64,000 nt of DNA, taken from Collinsella sp. (GTDB lineage: Bacteria; Actinomycetota; Coriobacteriia; Coriobacteriales; Coriobacteriaceae). Positions 25,365 through 34,164 of this stretch are shown here, one piece after another. Position 1 is the first letter of the stretch. The number at the start of each line of letters is the position of its first letter. The stretch spans positions 7,722 to 71,721 of the forward strand of contig JAGZUC010000009.1 in assembly GCA_018380195.1 (NCBI GenBank), read 5' to 3'. The translations under genes and the position numbers were made by a program. The notes below the pieces were generated by a model. The model did no database searches, was not told where the DNA came from, and saw nothing but the letters and a program-made list of their open reading frames with translations.

Positions 25365-26387
25365 ATGATTGCAATTTTAAAGCAGAGCGCCAGCGACGAG
25401 GCCGTCGGCCATATCGTCAGCTGGATTGAGAAAAAGGGCCTGAAGACCGATGTCTCGCGCGGCGAGAATGAGACGATTATCGGCCTGGTGGGCGATACGA
25501 CCAAGATCGACCCGTTCCTGCTCGAGTCCATGGATGTCGTCGAGCGCGTGCAGCGCGTCTCCGAGCCGTTCAAGCGCGCCAACCGCAAGTTCCACCCCGA
25601 GGACTCCGTCATCGACTGCGGTCACGGCGTCAAGATCGGCGGCGACCAGTTCCAGGTCATCGCCGGTCCCTGCTCCGTCGAGGGCGAGAACCTCATCCGC
25701 ATCGCACGCCGCGTGAAGGCCGCCGGCGCCACGATGCTGCGCGGCGGTGCCTACAAGCCCCGCACCTCCCCCTACGCCTACCAGGGCATGGGTCCCGCCG
25801 GTCTCGACCTGCTGTGCGAGGCGTCTGCCGAGCTCGACATGCCAATCGTCACCGAGATCATGGACCCACGCGACGTGCAGGTCTTCTTGGACAAGAAGAT
25901 TGACGTCATGCAGATCGGCGCCCGCAACGCCCAGAACTTCCCCCTGCTCAAGGAGGTCGGCAAGACCCAGACCCCGATTCTGCTCAAGCGCGGCATGTCC
26001 GGCACGATCGACGAGCTGCTTATGGCAGCCGAGTACATCATGAGCGAGGGCAACGACAACGTCATCCTGTGCGAGCGCGGTATCCGCACCTTCGAGACTC
26101 GCACCCGCAATACCTTCGACCTCAACGCCGTGCCGGTGCTGCACCACCTGTCGCACCTGCCCGTCGTCGCCGACCCCAGCCACGCCACCGGCTACACCCG
26201 CTACGTTGAGCCCATGGCGCTCGCCGCGACCGCCTGCGGTGCCAACGGCCTGGAGATCGAGGTCCACGACGAGCCGAGCCGCGCCTGGTCCGACGGTGCC
26301 CAGGCCCTCACCCCCGATCAGTTCGACGACACCATGCGCCGCATCCGAGCCATCCGCGAGGTCGTCTGCCAAGAGACCATGGAGTAG
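25365..26387 (+). CDS. aroF: DAHP synthase (3-deoxy-7-phosphoheptulonate synthase)
   Basis: First enzyme of the shikimate pathway, condensing PEP with erythrose 4-phosphate; 340 residues. Residues 1-70 are a ferredoxin-like regulatory domain (MIAILKQSASDEAVGHIVSW) of the type that gives feedback control in Thermotoga DAHP synthase. The barrel carries AGPCSVEGENLI, RGGAYKPRTSPYAYQG, LKRGMSGTIDEL and DPSHATG. The frame is open 16 codons further upstream, but the ATG at 25365 begins the family domain and has GAGGTGAGAGG ahead. It is the first gene of the aromatic operon. Confidence 0.95.
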   Translation: MIAILKQSASDEAVGHIVSWIEKKGLKTDVSRGENETIIGLVGDTTKIDPFLLESMDVVERVQRVSEPFKRANRKFHPEDSVIDCGHGVKIGGDQFQVIAGPCSVEGENLIRIARRVKAAGATMLRGGAYKPRTSPYAYQGMGPAGLDLLCEASAELDMPIVTEIMDPRDVQVFLDKKIDVMQIGARNAQNFPLLKEVGKTQTPILLKRGMSGTIDELLMAAEYIMSEGNDNVILCERGIRTFETRTRNTFDLNAVPVLHHLSHLPVVADPSHATGYTRYVEPMALAATACGANGLEIEVHDEPSRAWSDGAQALTPDQFDDTMRRIRAIREVVCQETME

Positions 26388-26390
26388 CCC

Positions 26391-27305
26391 ATGGGTACGG
26401 TGAGAAACGCGCGCGTTAACCAGGGCGGCCCCAAGTGCGCCGGCATCGTCGGCCTGGGCCTCATCGGCGGCAGCTTTGCCCGCGGCTATGCGCAGGCGGG
26501 CGTCCGCGTGCTGGCCTGGGACCCCGATGACGATGTCATGACAGCTGCCAGCATGGGCACCGTTGCCGGCGAGCTCAACGACAAGACACTCGGCGAATGC
26601 GACATCATCGTCCTCGCCTGCTATCCCGAGGCATGCATCGAGTGGCTCGAGGCGCACGCCCAGGCGCTCGCCGACGCCACCGACACCGACGCCATCATGG
26701 GTCCCGTGGTGATCGACACCGTGGGCGTCAAGGGCATTGTGTGCGAACGCGCCTTTGAGCTTGCCCGCGAGCACGGCTTTTACTTTGTGGGCGCGCACCC
26801 CATGGCGGGCACCCAGTTCTCGGGCTATGCACACTCCCGCGCCGACCTGTTCCAGGGCGCCCCGCTGGTGCTCGTACCGCCCGCGGTGGACGATGCGCTC
26901 AAGTTGGAGCTTTTGGGCCAGGTGCGCGAAATGGTGCGTCCCTTGGAGTTTGGCAAGTTCAGCGTGACCACCGCCGCCGAACACGACCGCGTGATCGCCT
27001 TTACGAGCCAGCTCGCACACGTGGTGTCCAACGCCTACGTAAAGAGCCCCACCGCCCAGGTCCACCACGGCTTTTCGGCCGGTAGCTACCGCGACCTTAC
27101 GCGCGTGGCCCACCTCAACCCGCAAATGTGGTCCGAGCTCATGATCGACGACGCCGACGCGCTTGCCTTCGAGATCGACCATCTGATCGATTCGCTCGGC
27201 GCCTACAGCCGCGCACTCAAAGACCACGACCAGCGCTATCTGGAGAATCTCCTTGCCGAGGGCGATCGCATCAAGCGCGCACTCGACGACGAGAGCGCCC
27301 ATTAG
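26391..27305 (+). CDS. tyrA: Prephenate dehydrogenase
   Basis: A 304-residue NAD(P)-dependent enzyme oxidising prephenate to 4-hydroxyphenylpyruvate for tyrosine. It has a Rossmann start IVGLGLIGGSFARGYAQAG, catalytic-histidine region FVGAHPMAGTQFSGY, and C-terminal dimerisation helices with GFSAGSYRDLTRVA. No ACT domain is attached. It starts three bases after the aroF stop. Confidence 0.94.
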   Translation: MGTVRNARVNQGGPKCAGIVGLGLIGGSFARGYAQAGVRVLAWDPDDDVMTAASMGTVAGELNDKTLGECDIIVLACYPEACIEWLEAHAQALADATDTDAIMGPVVIDTVGVKGIVCERAFELAREHGFYFVGAHPMAGTQFSGYAHSRADLFQGAPLVLVPPAVDDALKLELLGQVREMVRPLEFGKFSVTTAAEHDRVIAFTSQLAHVVSNAYVKSPTAQVHHGFSAGSYRDLTRVAHLNPQMWSELMIDDADALAFEIDHLIDSLGAYSRALKDHDQRYLENLLAEGDRIKRALDDESAH

Positions 27306-27342
27306 ACCACCCCATCACGCCAGGTCGAAAGGACCATAGCTT

Positions 27343-28449
27343 ATGGCGATTACCATCGACATCGACACCGCACGCCCCTACCAGGTACACGTGGGCACCT
27401 TTTTGCTGGAGCAGGCAGGGGCGCTCGTTCGCGCCACCGCCGGCGGCACCCGCGCCGTCATCGTGACGGACACCAACGTGGGTCCCCTCTACCAGATGCC
27501 CGTTAAGCAGAGCCTCGAATCCGCAGGCTACGAGGTGAGCATATGCACCTTCGAGGCCGGCGAGGCACACAAGCGCGCCGAGACCTACATCAACATCTTG
27601 GAATTTGTGGCCGAGCACGAGCTTTCGCGCTCCGACGTGATCGTGGCGCTCGGCGGCGGCGTCGTGGGCGATGTGGCCGGCTTTGTGGCCGCCACCTACA
27701 TGCGCGGCTGTAAGTTTGTGCAGATCCCCACGAGCCTGCTCGCTATGGTGGACTCGTCGGTCGGTGGCAAGACGGCCATCGACCTGGCTGCCGGCAAAAA
27801 TCTCGCCGGTGCCTTTTGGCAGCCGAGCGTGGTTATCGCCGACGTGGGATGCCTGGCCACCCTCACGCCCGAGCAGTTCGCCGACGGCTGCGGCGAGGTC
27901 GTCAAGCATGCCGTAATCGCCGATCCGGAACTCTTCAATGAGCTCGAGAAGACCCCGCTCACGCTGGAGCTGCTCAACCAGGACGTGGCTCGCGTGGCGC
28001 TCATCATCGCCCGCAATATCGACATCAAGCGCGCCGTGGTCGTTGCCGACGAGCGCGAGACCAACCAGCGCAAGCTGCTCAACTTTGGACACAGCGCCGG
28101 ACACGCCGTCGAGGCCTGCGAGCACTTTGAGCTGGGACACGGCAACTGCGTGTCGATCGGCATGGGCATTATCACGCGTGCCGCCGCCCTGCACGGGATT
28201 TGCGATGCCGAGCTGCCCGGCCGCATCGAGGAGCTCTGCGCCCGCCACGGCCTCAAGACCCGCTGCGACCAAGATGCCGACGCCATCTTTGCCGAGGCGC
28301 TCCACGACAAGAAGCGCGCGGGCGACACCATCGACCTGGTGATTCCGCACGGCATTGGCCGTTGCAGCATCGACCGCACGCCGCTTTCCACCTTCCATGA
28401 TTTAATTGCCGAGGGCCTCGGCCAGAAGGGAGACGCATCCGCATGCTAG
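27343..28449 (+). CDS. aroB: 3-dehydroquinate synthase
   Basis: A 368-residue enzyme cyclising DAHP to 3-dehydroquinate with NAD and a divalent metal. Motifs are ALGGGVVGDVAGFVAATYMRG (NAD site), LLAMVDSSVGGKTAIDL, and the metal-site residues in DGCGEVVKHAVI, NFGHSAGHAVEA and ELGHGNCVSIGM. The ATG at 27343 has AAAGGA upstream. The end overlaps aroA by seven bases, implying coupling. Confidence 0.96.
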   Translation: MAITIDIDTARPYQVHVGTFLLEQAGALVRATAGGTRAVIVTDTNVGPLYQMPVKQSLESAGYEVSICTFEAGEAHKRAETYINILEFVAEHELSRSDVIVALGGGVVGDVAGFVAATYMRGCKFVQIPTSLLAMVDSSVGGKTAIDLAAGKNLAGAFWQPSVVIADVGCLATLTPEQFADGCGEVVKHAVIADPELFNELEKTPLTLELLNQDVARVALIIARNIDIKRAVVVADERETNQRKLLNFGHSAGHAVEACEHFELGHGNCVSIGMGIITRAAALHGICDAELPGRIEELCARHGLKTRCDQDADAIFAEALHDKKRAGDTIDLVIPHGIGRCSIDRTPLSTFHDLIAEGLGQKGDASAC

Positions 28450-29762
28450 CCCGCATCACCCCCTCCCCGCTCAAGGGCACCGTTCCCGCCATCGCGTCTA
28501 AGTCGATGGCGCACCGCCTCATCATCTGCGCTGCGCTCGCCAACGGCGAGACGCACGTCACTTGCAACACCACCTGCGCCGATATCGAGGCCACGGTGCG
28601 CTGCCTCACGGCCCTGGGTGCCCGCATCGAGACCGTCGATGATGGCTTCCAAGTCCATCCCACCATGAAGAGTATTGAGTTTGGCCTGCTCAAGGCACTT
28701 GCCGGCGGCACGCTCGACTGTGGCGAAAGCGGCTCCACGCTCCGCTTTATGCTGCCCGTCGCCTGCGCGCTGGGGGCTGAGGCAACCTTTGTGGGACAGG
28801 GCCGTCTGGGCGCCCGCCCGCTCTCCCCGCTCTCGGACGAGATCATTGCCGCCGGCTGCGACCTGCAGGGTCTGGGCGGCTTTCCGCTCAAGACAAGCGG
28901 CCGCATGCGCCCGGGTACCTTTATCCTGCCGGGCAACGTGAGCTCACAGTACATCTCCGGCCTGTTGCTGGCAGCCCCGCTGCTGGCCCAGCCCTCCTGT
29001 GTGCAGGTGACCGGCCTGATCGAGAGCCGCCCCTATATCAACCTGACCATCCAGGCCATGAAGGCCTTCGGCGTCGAGGTCAACGTCGAGCGTATCCCTG
29101 CCAAGAACGGCGAGCCCGAGGTCACGAACTTCCGCGTGAGCAGCGGCTCGTACCACACGCCCGGCAGCGTGGCCGTCGAGGGCGACTGGTCCAACGCCGC
29201 CTTTTGGCTGTGCGCCGGTGCCATCGGCTCCGACCCCATCACCGTCGAGGGCGTGTCGCTGAGCTCCGCACAGGGCGACCGCAACGTGCTCGCCGCGCTC
29301 TCGCGCTTTGGCGCCCGCATCGTGCGCTCCACCAACGCCGCCACCGTGCAGTCCGACAAGCTCGCCGGCTTTGAGATGAGCGCGCACGACATCCCCGACC
29401 TGGTGCCCGTAATCTCGGCCGTGGCATCGTTGGCGCAGGGTCGCACGTTCATCCGCGATTGCGCCCGCCTGCGCATCAAGGAATCCGATCGCTTGGCCAC
29501 CACCACCCGCGAGCTCACCGCGCTGGGCGCACAGGTGCGCATTGCCGGCGACGACCTCATCATCAAGGGTGTCGACGCCTTTACCGGCGGCGAGGTCGAT
29601 TCGCACAACGACCACCGCATCGCCATGATGGCTGCTATTGCTGCAAGCCGTGCCACCGGCGAGGTCGTAATCCACGGCGCCGAGGCCGTCAACAAGTCCT
29701 ATCCCGATTTCTTTGACCACTACCGCCTACTGGGCGGCAAGGTCACGCTCGAGGAGGAATAG
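28443..29762 (+). CDS. aroA: EPSP synthase (3-phosphoshikimate 1-carboxyvinyltransferase)
   Basis: A 439-residue enzyme joining PEP to shikimate 3-phosphate. It has ASKSMAHRLIICAALANGE (the KS-x-x-HR start), CGESGSTLRFMLPVACALG, SSQYISGLLLAAPLL, CARLRIKESDRLATTTREL and SHNDHRIAMMAAIAA. The start overlaps the aroB end by seven bases, and the aroC start lies two bases downstream. Confidence 0.96.
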   Translation: MLARITPSPLKGTVPAIASKSMAHRLIICAALANGETHVTCNTTCADIEATVRCLTALGARIETVDDGFQVHPTMKSIEFGLLKALAGGTLDCGESGSTLRFMLPVACALGAEATFVGQGRLGARPLSPLSDEIIAAGCDLQGLGGFPLKTSGRMRPGTFILPGNVSSQYISGLLLAAPLLAQPSCVQVTGLIESRPYINLTIQAMKAFGVEVNVERIPAKNGEPEVTNFRVSSGSYHTPGSVAVEGDWSNAAFWLCAGAIGSDPITVEGVSLSSAQGDRNVLAALSRFGARIVRSTNAATVQSDKLAGFEMSAHDIPDLVPVISAVASLAQGRTFIRDCARLRIKESDRLATTTRELTALGAQVRIAGDDLIIKGVDAFTGGEVDSHNDHRIAMMAAIAASRATGEVVIHGAEAVNKSYPDFFDHYRLLGGKVTLEEE

Positions 29763-29763
29763 C

Positions 29764-30861
29764 ATGTCCTCGACCTTTGGTAACGTTTTGCACTTAAGCA
29801 TCTTCGGCCAGTCGCACTCCCCCGCCATCGGCTGCTCGCTCGATGGTGTCCCCGCGGGCATCGCTGTGGACCAGGAGACGCTGCAGGCCTTTTTGGACCG
29901 TCGTGCCCCCGGTCGCGACGAGACCGCAACCAAGCGCCGCGAGGCCGACGCCGCGCATATCATTGCCGGTGTAGTCGATGGACACACCACTGGCGCACCC
30001 ATCGCAGCAATTATCGAGAACACCAACACGCGCTCCAAAGACTATTCCGAGCTGCGCCGCAAACCACGCCCCGGGCACGCAGACTTTCCCGCGCGCGTGA
30101 AGTACCACAACATGCACGACGTCGCCGGCGGCGGGCACTTCTCCGGCCGTCTGACGGCCCCCCTATGCATCGCCGGCGGCATCGCACTGCAGGCGCTCGA
30201 GGCCCGTGGCATCAAGGTCATGGCGCACGTCGCGCAGATCGGTGGCATCTCCGACCTGCCCATGGACGACATGGTCTATCGCGAGGCCGATCGCAAGGCG
30301 ATCCTTACGAACGACCTGCCCTGCATCGACGCAGCCGCAGCCGGTCGCATGCGCGAGGAAATTCTGGCCGCGCGCGACGAACTCGACAGCATCGGCGGCA
30401 TTGTGGAGTGCGGCATCTACGGGCTTCCCGCGGGCATCGGCGACCCCATGTTCGATGGCATCGAAAACCGCATCGCGCAAATCGCCTTTGGTATTCCCGC
30501 CGTAAAGGGCGTGGAGTTTGGCATGGGCTTTGCGGTGGCAGCCATGCGCGGCAGCGAGAACAACGATCCGTACCGCGTAGATGCCGAGACCGGCGAGATT
30601 GCAGTCGAGTCCAATAACGCCGGCGGCATCCTGGGCGGCATCTCCACCGGCGCACCCGTCATGTGGCGTATGGCCGTGAAGCCGACGCCCTCTATCGGTC
30701 GCGAGCAGCAGACCGTGGACATGGACGCCATGGAAAACGCCGAGCTCTCGGTCCACGGCCGTCACGATCCCTGCATCGTCCCGCGCGCCGTCCCCGTAGC
30801 CGAGGCAGCCGCCGCCTTCGCGATTTGGGACGCCCTCCTCGAGGACGCCGCCCAGCTTTAG
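29764..30861 (+). CDS. aroC: Chorismate synthase
   Basis: A 365-residue flavin-dependent enzyme making chorismate. It begins MSSTFGNVLHLSIFGQSHSP with the signature GQSHSPAIGC, then RRKPRPGHADFPARVKY, HDVAGGGHFSGRLTAP and NAGGILGGISTGAPVMWRMA. The ATG at 29764 with GAGGAGGAATAGC ahead is chosen over a longer open frame that overlaps aroA. A REPIN separates its stop from pheA. Confidence 0.96.
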   Translation: MSSTFGNVLHLSIFGQSHSPAIGCSLDGVPAGIAVDQETLQAFLDRRAPGRDETATKRREADAAHIIAGVVDGHTTGAPIAAIIENTNTRSKDYSELRRKPRPGHADFPARVKYHNMHDVAGGGHFSGRLTAPLCIAGGIALQALEARGIKVMAHVAQIGGISDLPMDDMVYREADRKAILTNDLPCIDAAAAGRMREEILAARDELDSIGGIVECGIYGLPAGIGDPMFDGIENRIAQIAFGIPAVKGVEFGMGFAVAAMRGSENNDPYRVDAETGEIAVESNNAGGILGGISTGAPVMWRMAVKPTPSIGREQQTVDMDAMENAELSVHGRHDPCIVPRAVPVAEAAAAFAIWDALLEDAAQL

Positions 30862-30875
30862 TCCACCCACCCCAA

Positions 30876-30912
30876 GGGTAGTTAATTTGGGACGGGGCTA
30901 TTTTAGCTACCC
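30876..30912 (+). repeat. REP element, left arm of the aroC-pheA REPIN
   Basis: GGGTAGTTAATTTGGGACGG and onward to TTTTAGCTACCC: the same family as the RAYT-flanking REPs, with one C-to-T change in the left terminal repeat. Confidence 0.88.
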
Positions 30913-30965
30913 CCATATGCCAGTTGATATTTGCCCTGGCTCTCATCGATTCGTCGACAATCAAA

Positions 30966-31002
30966 GGGTAGCTAAAAAAGCCCCGTCCCAAATTAACTAC
31001 CC
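30966..31002 (-). repeat. REP element, right arm of the aroC-pheA REPIN
   Basis: GGGTAGCTAAAAAAGCCCCG and onward to AATTAACTACCC: inverted relative to the copy at 30876-30912. It carries the matching compensatory change (GTTAA/TTAAC), so the two arms can pair along almost all of their length around a 53-base centre. Confidence 0.88.
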
Positions 31003-31030
31003 CAGGCAACCATTCACGAAAGGGGCCTCC

Positions 31031-32176
31031 ATGGACCTTGCCGATATTCGCCAGGCCATCGATGGCATCGACACCACGCTGCTCAACAGCTTTGTCGAGC
31101 GCATGGACATTGCCACCGAAGTCGCCAAATCCAAGATCGAGATGGGTAAGGCCGTCTTCGACCCCGCCCGCGAGCGCTCCAAGCTCAACAACCTCGCCAG
31201 CCGCGCGCCCGAACGCTACGAGGCACAGACCATCGCCCTGTTCCGTCTCCTCATGAGCATGAGCAAGGCCGAGCAGCAGCGCTACATCAACGAGCTCAAG
31301 GGCATCACCATCTCGCAAAAGGCCCACGCCACGGCTGCAGCCTCCGACACGCCCTTCCCCCAGACGGCCACCGTCGCCTGCCAGGGCGTCGAGGGCGCCT
31401 ACAGCCAGATTGCCGCGTGCAAGCTCTTTGACGTGCCCGATATCGCCTTCTTTGAGACCTTCGAGGGCGTTATGCGCGCCGTACGCGACGGCTTTTGCGA
31501 ATTTGGCGTGCTACCCATCGAAAACTCAACTGCCGGATCGGTCAACGCCGTCTACGACCTGCTCGCCCAGTTCGATTTCCACATCGTGCGCTCGCTGCGC
31601 CTCAAGATCGACCACAATCTGCTCGTCAAACCCGGCACCAAACTCACCGACGTGCGCGAGGTTTACAGCCACGGCCAAGCCATTGCCCAGTGTGCGGGCT
31701 TTATCGAGTCCCACGACCTGCACGCCACCAAGTACCCCAACACCGCAATGTCGGCCGAGATGGTCGCCAGCTCCGGGCGCACCGATGTTGCCGCCATCGC
31801 ATCGCGCAGCTGCGCGACACTCTATGGCCTGGAGGTGCTGGAGTCCAACATCCAGGACTCGGACAACAACTACACACGCTTTGTCGTCATCAGCCGCGAG
31901 CCACGCGTCTATCCCGGCGCTAATCGCACCTCGCTCATGATCACCACGGCCAACGAGCCGGGCGCCCTCTATCGCGTGCTCGAGCGCTTCTACGCACTCA
32001 ATATCAACCTCATCAAGCTCGAGAGCCGCCCCATCCCCGGTCGCGACTTTGAGTTTATGTTCTACTTTGACCTGGACTGTCCCTTTGGCAGCAAGGCCCT
32101 CGACGACCTGCTCGATTCGATCGACGACGTGTGCGAGAGCTTCACCTACTTTGGCAGCTACACGGAGGTGCTCTAG
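31031..32176 (+). CDS. pheA: Bifunctional chorismate mutase / prephenate dehydratase
   Basis: A 381-residue P-protein for phenylalanine synthesis. Residues 1-85 are an AroQ-type chorismate mutase (LADIRQAIDGIDTTLLNSFV, with ERMDIATEVAKSK). Residues 105-280 are prephenate dehydratase (ACQGVEGAYSQIAA, LPIENSTAGSVNAVYDLL, and a TRFVVIS region). The rest is an ACT domain with GALYRVLERFYALNINLIKLE and ESRPIPG, the usual phenylalanine-binding site. The ATG at 31031 is preferred; the open frame extends upstream into the REPIN. aroE-aroK starts at the next base after its stop. Confidence 0.95.
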   Translation: MDLADIRQAIDGIDTTLLNSFVERMDIATEVAKSKIEMGKAVFDPARERSKLNNLASRAPERYEAQTIALFRLLMSMSKAEQQRYINELKGITISQKAHATAAASDTPFPQTATVACQGVEGAYSQIAACKLFDVPDIAFFETFEGVMRAVRDGFCEFGVLPIENSTAGSVNAVYDLLAQFDFHIVRSLRLKIDHNLLVKPGTKLTDVREVYSHGQAIAQCAGFIESHDLHATKYPNTAMSAEMVASSGRTDVAAIASRSCATLYGLEVLESNIQDSDNNYTRFVVISREPRVYPGANRTSLMITTANEPGALYRVLERFYALNINLIKLESRPIPGRDFEFMFYFDLDCPFGSKALDDLLDSIDDVCESFTYFGSYTEVL

Positions 32177-33427
32177 ATGACCGATACTGCCGCAACCCGC
32201 CCCTACGGCGTGCTGGGCCGCGTACTGGGCCACAGCTACACCCCGACCATCTACAAAGAGCTCGCGGGGCTCGACTACGTGCGATTTGAGCGCGAGCCCG
32301 AGGACCTCGCGGCCTTTATGACCGGCGACGAGTGGGAGGGCACCAACGTGACCATCCCCTACAAGCGCGCCGTCATGGACTACCTGGACGAACTGAGCCC
32401 GCTCGCCGAGCGCATGGGCAACGTCAACACCATCACGCGCCTGCCCGATGGCCGCCTGCGCGGCGACAATACTGACTATTTCGGTTTTCAGTGCCTGGTC
32501 AAGGAGCTGGGGGTTGAGGTTACCGGCAAGAAGGTTCTCGTGCTCGGAGCCACCGGCGGCGCCGGCACCACGGCAAGTGTGGTGCTGGGAGATCTGGGCG
32601 CCATCGTTGTGCCCGTGGGCCGCACGAGCGAGGTCAACTACGGCAACATCGCGCAGCAATCCGACGCCGCCCTGCTCGTCAACTGCACGCCTGCCGGCAT
32701 GTTCCCCCACTGCCCCGATGCGCCCTGCACGCTCGAAGGACTTGACGTGCTCGAGGGCGTCATCGACATCGTTTACAACCCCGCCCGCACGGGCCTGATG
32801 CTCGAGGCCGAGCGCCGCGGCATCCCCTGCATCGGCGGCCTGCTGATGCTCGTGGCCCAAGCGGCACAGGCCGTCGAGCGCTATACCGGCCAGGTCACCC
32901 CGCGCGGGCGCATCCTGGACGTAACGGAGCGCTTGTCACGCCGCGAACAGAACATCGCGCTGATTGGCATGCCGGGCTCGGGCAAGACCCGCGTGGGCGA
33001 GCGGATCGCAATGCTGACGGGACGCGAGCATATCGACCTCGATCGCGCCCTTGAAGAGCGTCTGGGCATGCCCTGCGCCGACTTTATCGTCGAGCGCGGC
33101 GAGACGGCGTTCCGCGAACAGGAGACGGCGGCGCTGGCCGACATCTCCAAGCGCAGCGGCCTGGTGCTTTCCACCGGCGGCGGCGTGGTCACGCGCGACG
33201 AGAACTACCCGCTGCTGCACCAGAATAGCCAGATCGTGATGCTCAACCGCAAGCTCGACGAGCTCGCCCACAAGGGCCGCCCCATCACCGCGCGCGACGG
33301 CATCGATAAGCTGGCTGAACAGCGCATGCCACGCTACCGCGCCTGGGCCGACTACATCATCGACTCACGCGACTGCGCCGCCAACACCGCCCGTGCCATC
33401 CTCGACACCCTCCCACCCGCTCTCTAA
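32177..33427 (+). CDS. aroE-aroK: Fused shikimate dehydrogenase-shikimate kinase
   Basis: A 416-residue fusion. Residues 1-255 are shikimate dehydrogenase: a GHSYTPTIYKELA substrate loop, NVTIPYKRAVM with the catalytic lysine, GDNTDYFGF, NADP loop LGATGGAGTTAS. Residues 258-416 are shikimate kinase: Walker A GMPGSGKT at 264-271, DLDRALEERLG, ERGETAFREQET, and STGGGVVTRDENY. The fusion joins two consecutive steps (dehydroshikimate to shikimate to shikimate 3-phosphate). It starts immediately after the pheA stop. Confidence 0.95.
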   Translation: MTDTAATRPYGVLGRVLGHSYTPTIYKELAGLDYVRFEREPEDLAAFMTGDEWEGTNVTIPYKRAVMDYLDELSPLAERMGNVNTITRLPDGRLRGDNTDYFGFQCLVKELGVEVTGKKVLVLGATGGAGTTASVVLGDLGAIVVPVGRTSEVNYGNIAQQSDAALLVNCTPAGMFPHCPDAPCTLEGLDVLEGVIDIVYNPARTGLMLEAERRGIPCIGGLLMLVAQAAQAVERYTGQVTPRGRILDVTERLSRREQNIALIGMPGSGKTRVGERIAMLTGREHIDLDRALEERLGMPCADFIVERGETAFREQETAALADISKRSGLVLSTGGGVVTRDENYPLLHQNSQIVMLNRKLDELAHKGRPITARDGIDKLAEQRMPRYRAWADYIIDSRDCAANTARAILDTLPPAL

Positions 33428-33430
33428 CCA

Positions 33431-33469
33431 AAACCACCACAAAGGGGACAGGCACCTTTGTGGTGGTTT
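33431..33469 (+). repeat. Perfect 15-bp hairpin of a second repeat type
   Basis: AAACCACCACAAAGG pairs exactly with CCTTTGTGGTGGTTT around the loop GGACAGGCA. It lies between the aroE-aroK stop and aroQ. The AAAGGGGACAGGCACCTTT core looks like a dispersed REP-type repeat. There is no long T-run, so termination would be weak. Confidence 0.65.
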
Positions 33470-33491
33470 CTCGACTGCAAAGGAAGCAACC

Positions 33492-33929
33492 ATGAAAGCA
33501 CTCGTCATCAACGGCCCCAACCTCAACATGCTCGGCATTCGCGAGCCGGGCATCTATGGCAGCGACAACTACGACCGCTTAGTGCAGATCTGCCAGGAGG
33601 CAGGCGCCGCACAGGGCTTCGACGAGGTCGAGGTCTTCCAGTCCAACCACGAGGGCAACATCGTCGACAAGATCCAGGAGGCCTACGGCAAGGTCGACGG
33701 CATCGTCATCAACCCGGCTGCCTACACGCATACGAGCGTGGCGATCCTCGACGCACTCAAGGCCGTCGCCATCCCTGCCGTCGAGGTCCACATCAGCGCC
33801 GTCGAGACCCGCGAGGACTTCCGCCAGGTGAGCTATGCACGCCTAGCCTGCTTCGCCACCATCACCGGCGAGGGCCTGCAGGGCTACGCACACGCGCTGG
33901 AGCTGCTGAAAGAGCATCTGGAAAAGTAA
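33492..33929 (+). CDS. aroQ: Type II 3-dehydroquinate dehydratase
   Basis: A 145-residue type II dehydroquinase. It begins MKALVINGPNLNMLGIREPG, with the catalytic tyrosine in GIYG, the FQSNHEGNIVDKIQEA motif, NPAAYTHTSVAI and EVHISAVETREDFR. The ATG at 33492 has AAGGAAG upstream. It supplies the step missing from the rest of the cluster and completes the pathway. Confidence 0.96.
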   Translation: MKALVINGPNLNMLGIREPGIYGSDNYDRLVQICQEAGAAQGFDEVEVFQSNHEGNIVDKIQEAYGKVDGIVINPAAYTHTSVAILDALKAVAIPAVEVHISAVETREDFRQVSYARLACFATITGEGLQGYAHALELLKEHLEK

Positions 33930-34033
33930 AATGCCAACCCCAACAAACAGCAGCGGCTTGTTCGCGCTCGGCTTCAGCAGCATACAAGATGAAAAAAGCC
34001 CAGACCACCAAGCGGTCCGGGCTTAATAAACGA

Positions 34034-34110
34034 TGGTGCTCCATGGCGGATTCGAACCGTCGACCTTGGGATTAGAAGTCCCCTGCTCTATCCAACTGAG
34101 CTAATGGAGC
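34034..34110 (-). tRNA. tRNA-Arg (anticodon TCT)
   Basis: A minus-strand cloverleaf: acceptor GCTCCAT/ATGGAGC, D arm GCTC/GAGC, anticodon stem GGGGA/TCCCA-type with loop CTTCTAA (anticodon TCT, reading AGA), T arm GACGG TTCGAAT CCGCC, discriminator A, and an encoded CCA. Confidence 0.95.
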
Positions 34111-34164
34111 AAATAACCACACGCCCAAGCAAGCGCAAGCCTGTCGGGCGCAAGTAATTATAAC

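Noticed and set aside
25377..27302. A 641-codon open frame on the minus strand
   Set aside because: It is antisense to aroF and tyrA, and its Gly/Val/His-rich sequence matches no family.
31526..32860. A 444-codon open frame on the minus strand
   Set aside because: It is antisense to pheA and aroE-aroK, whose protein domains are unmistakable.
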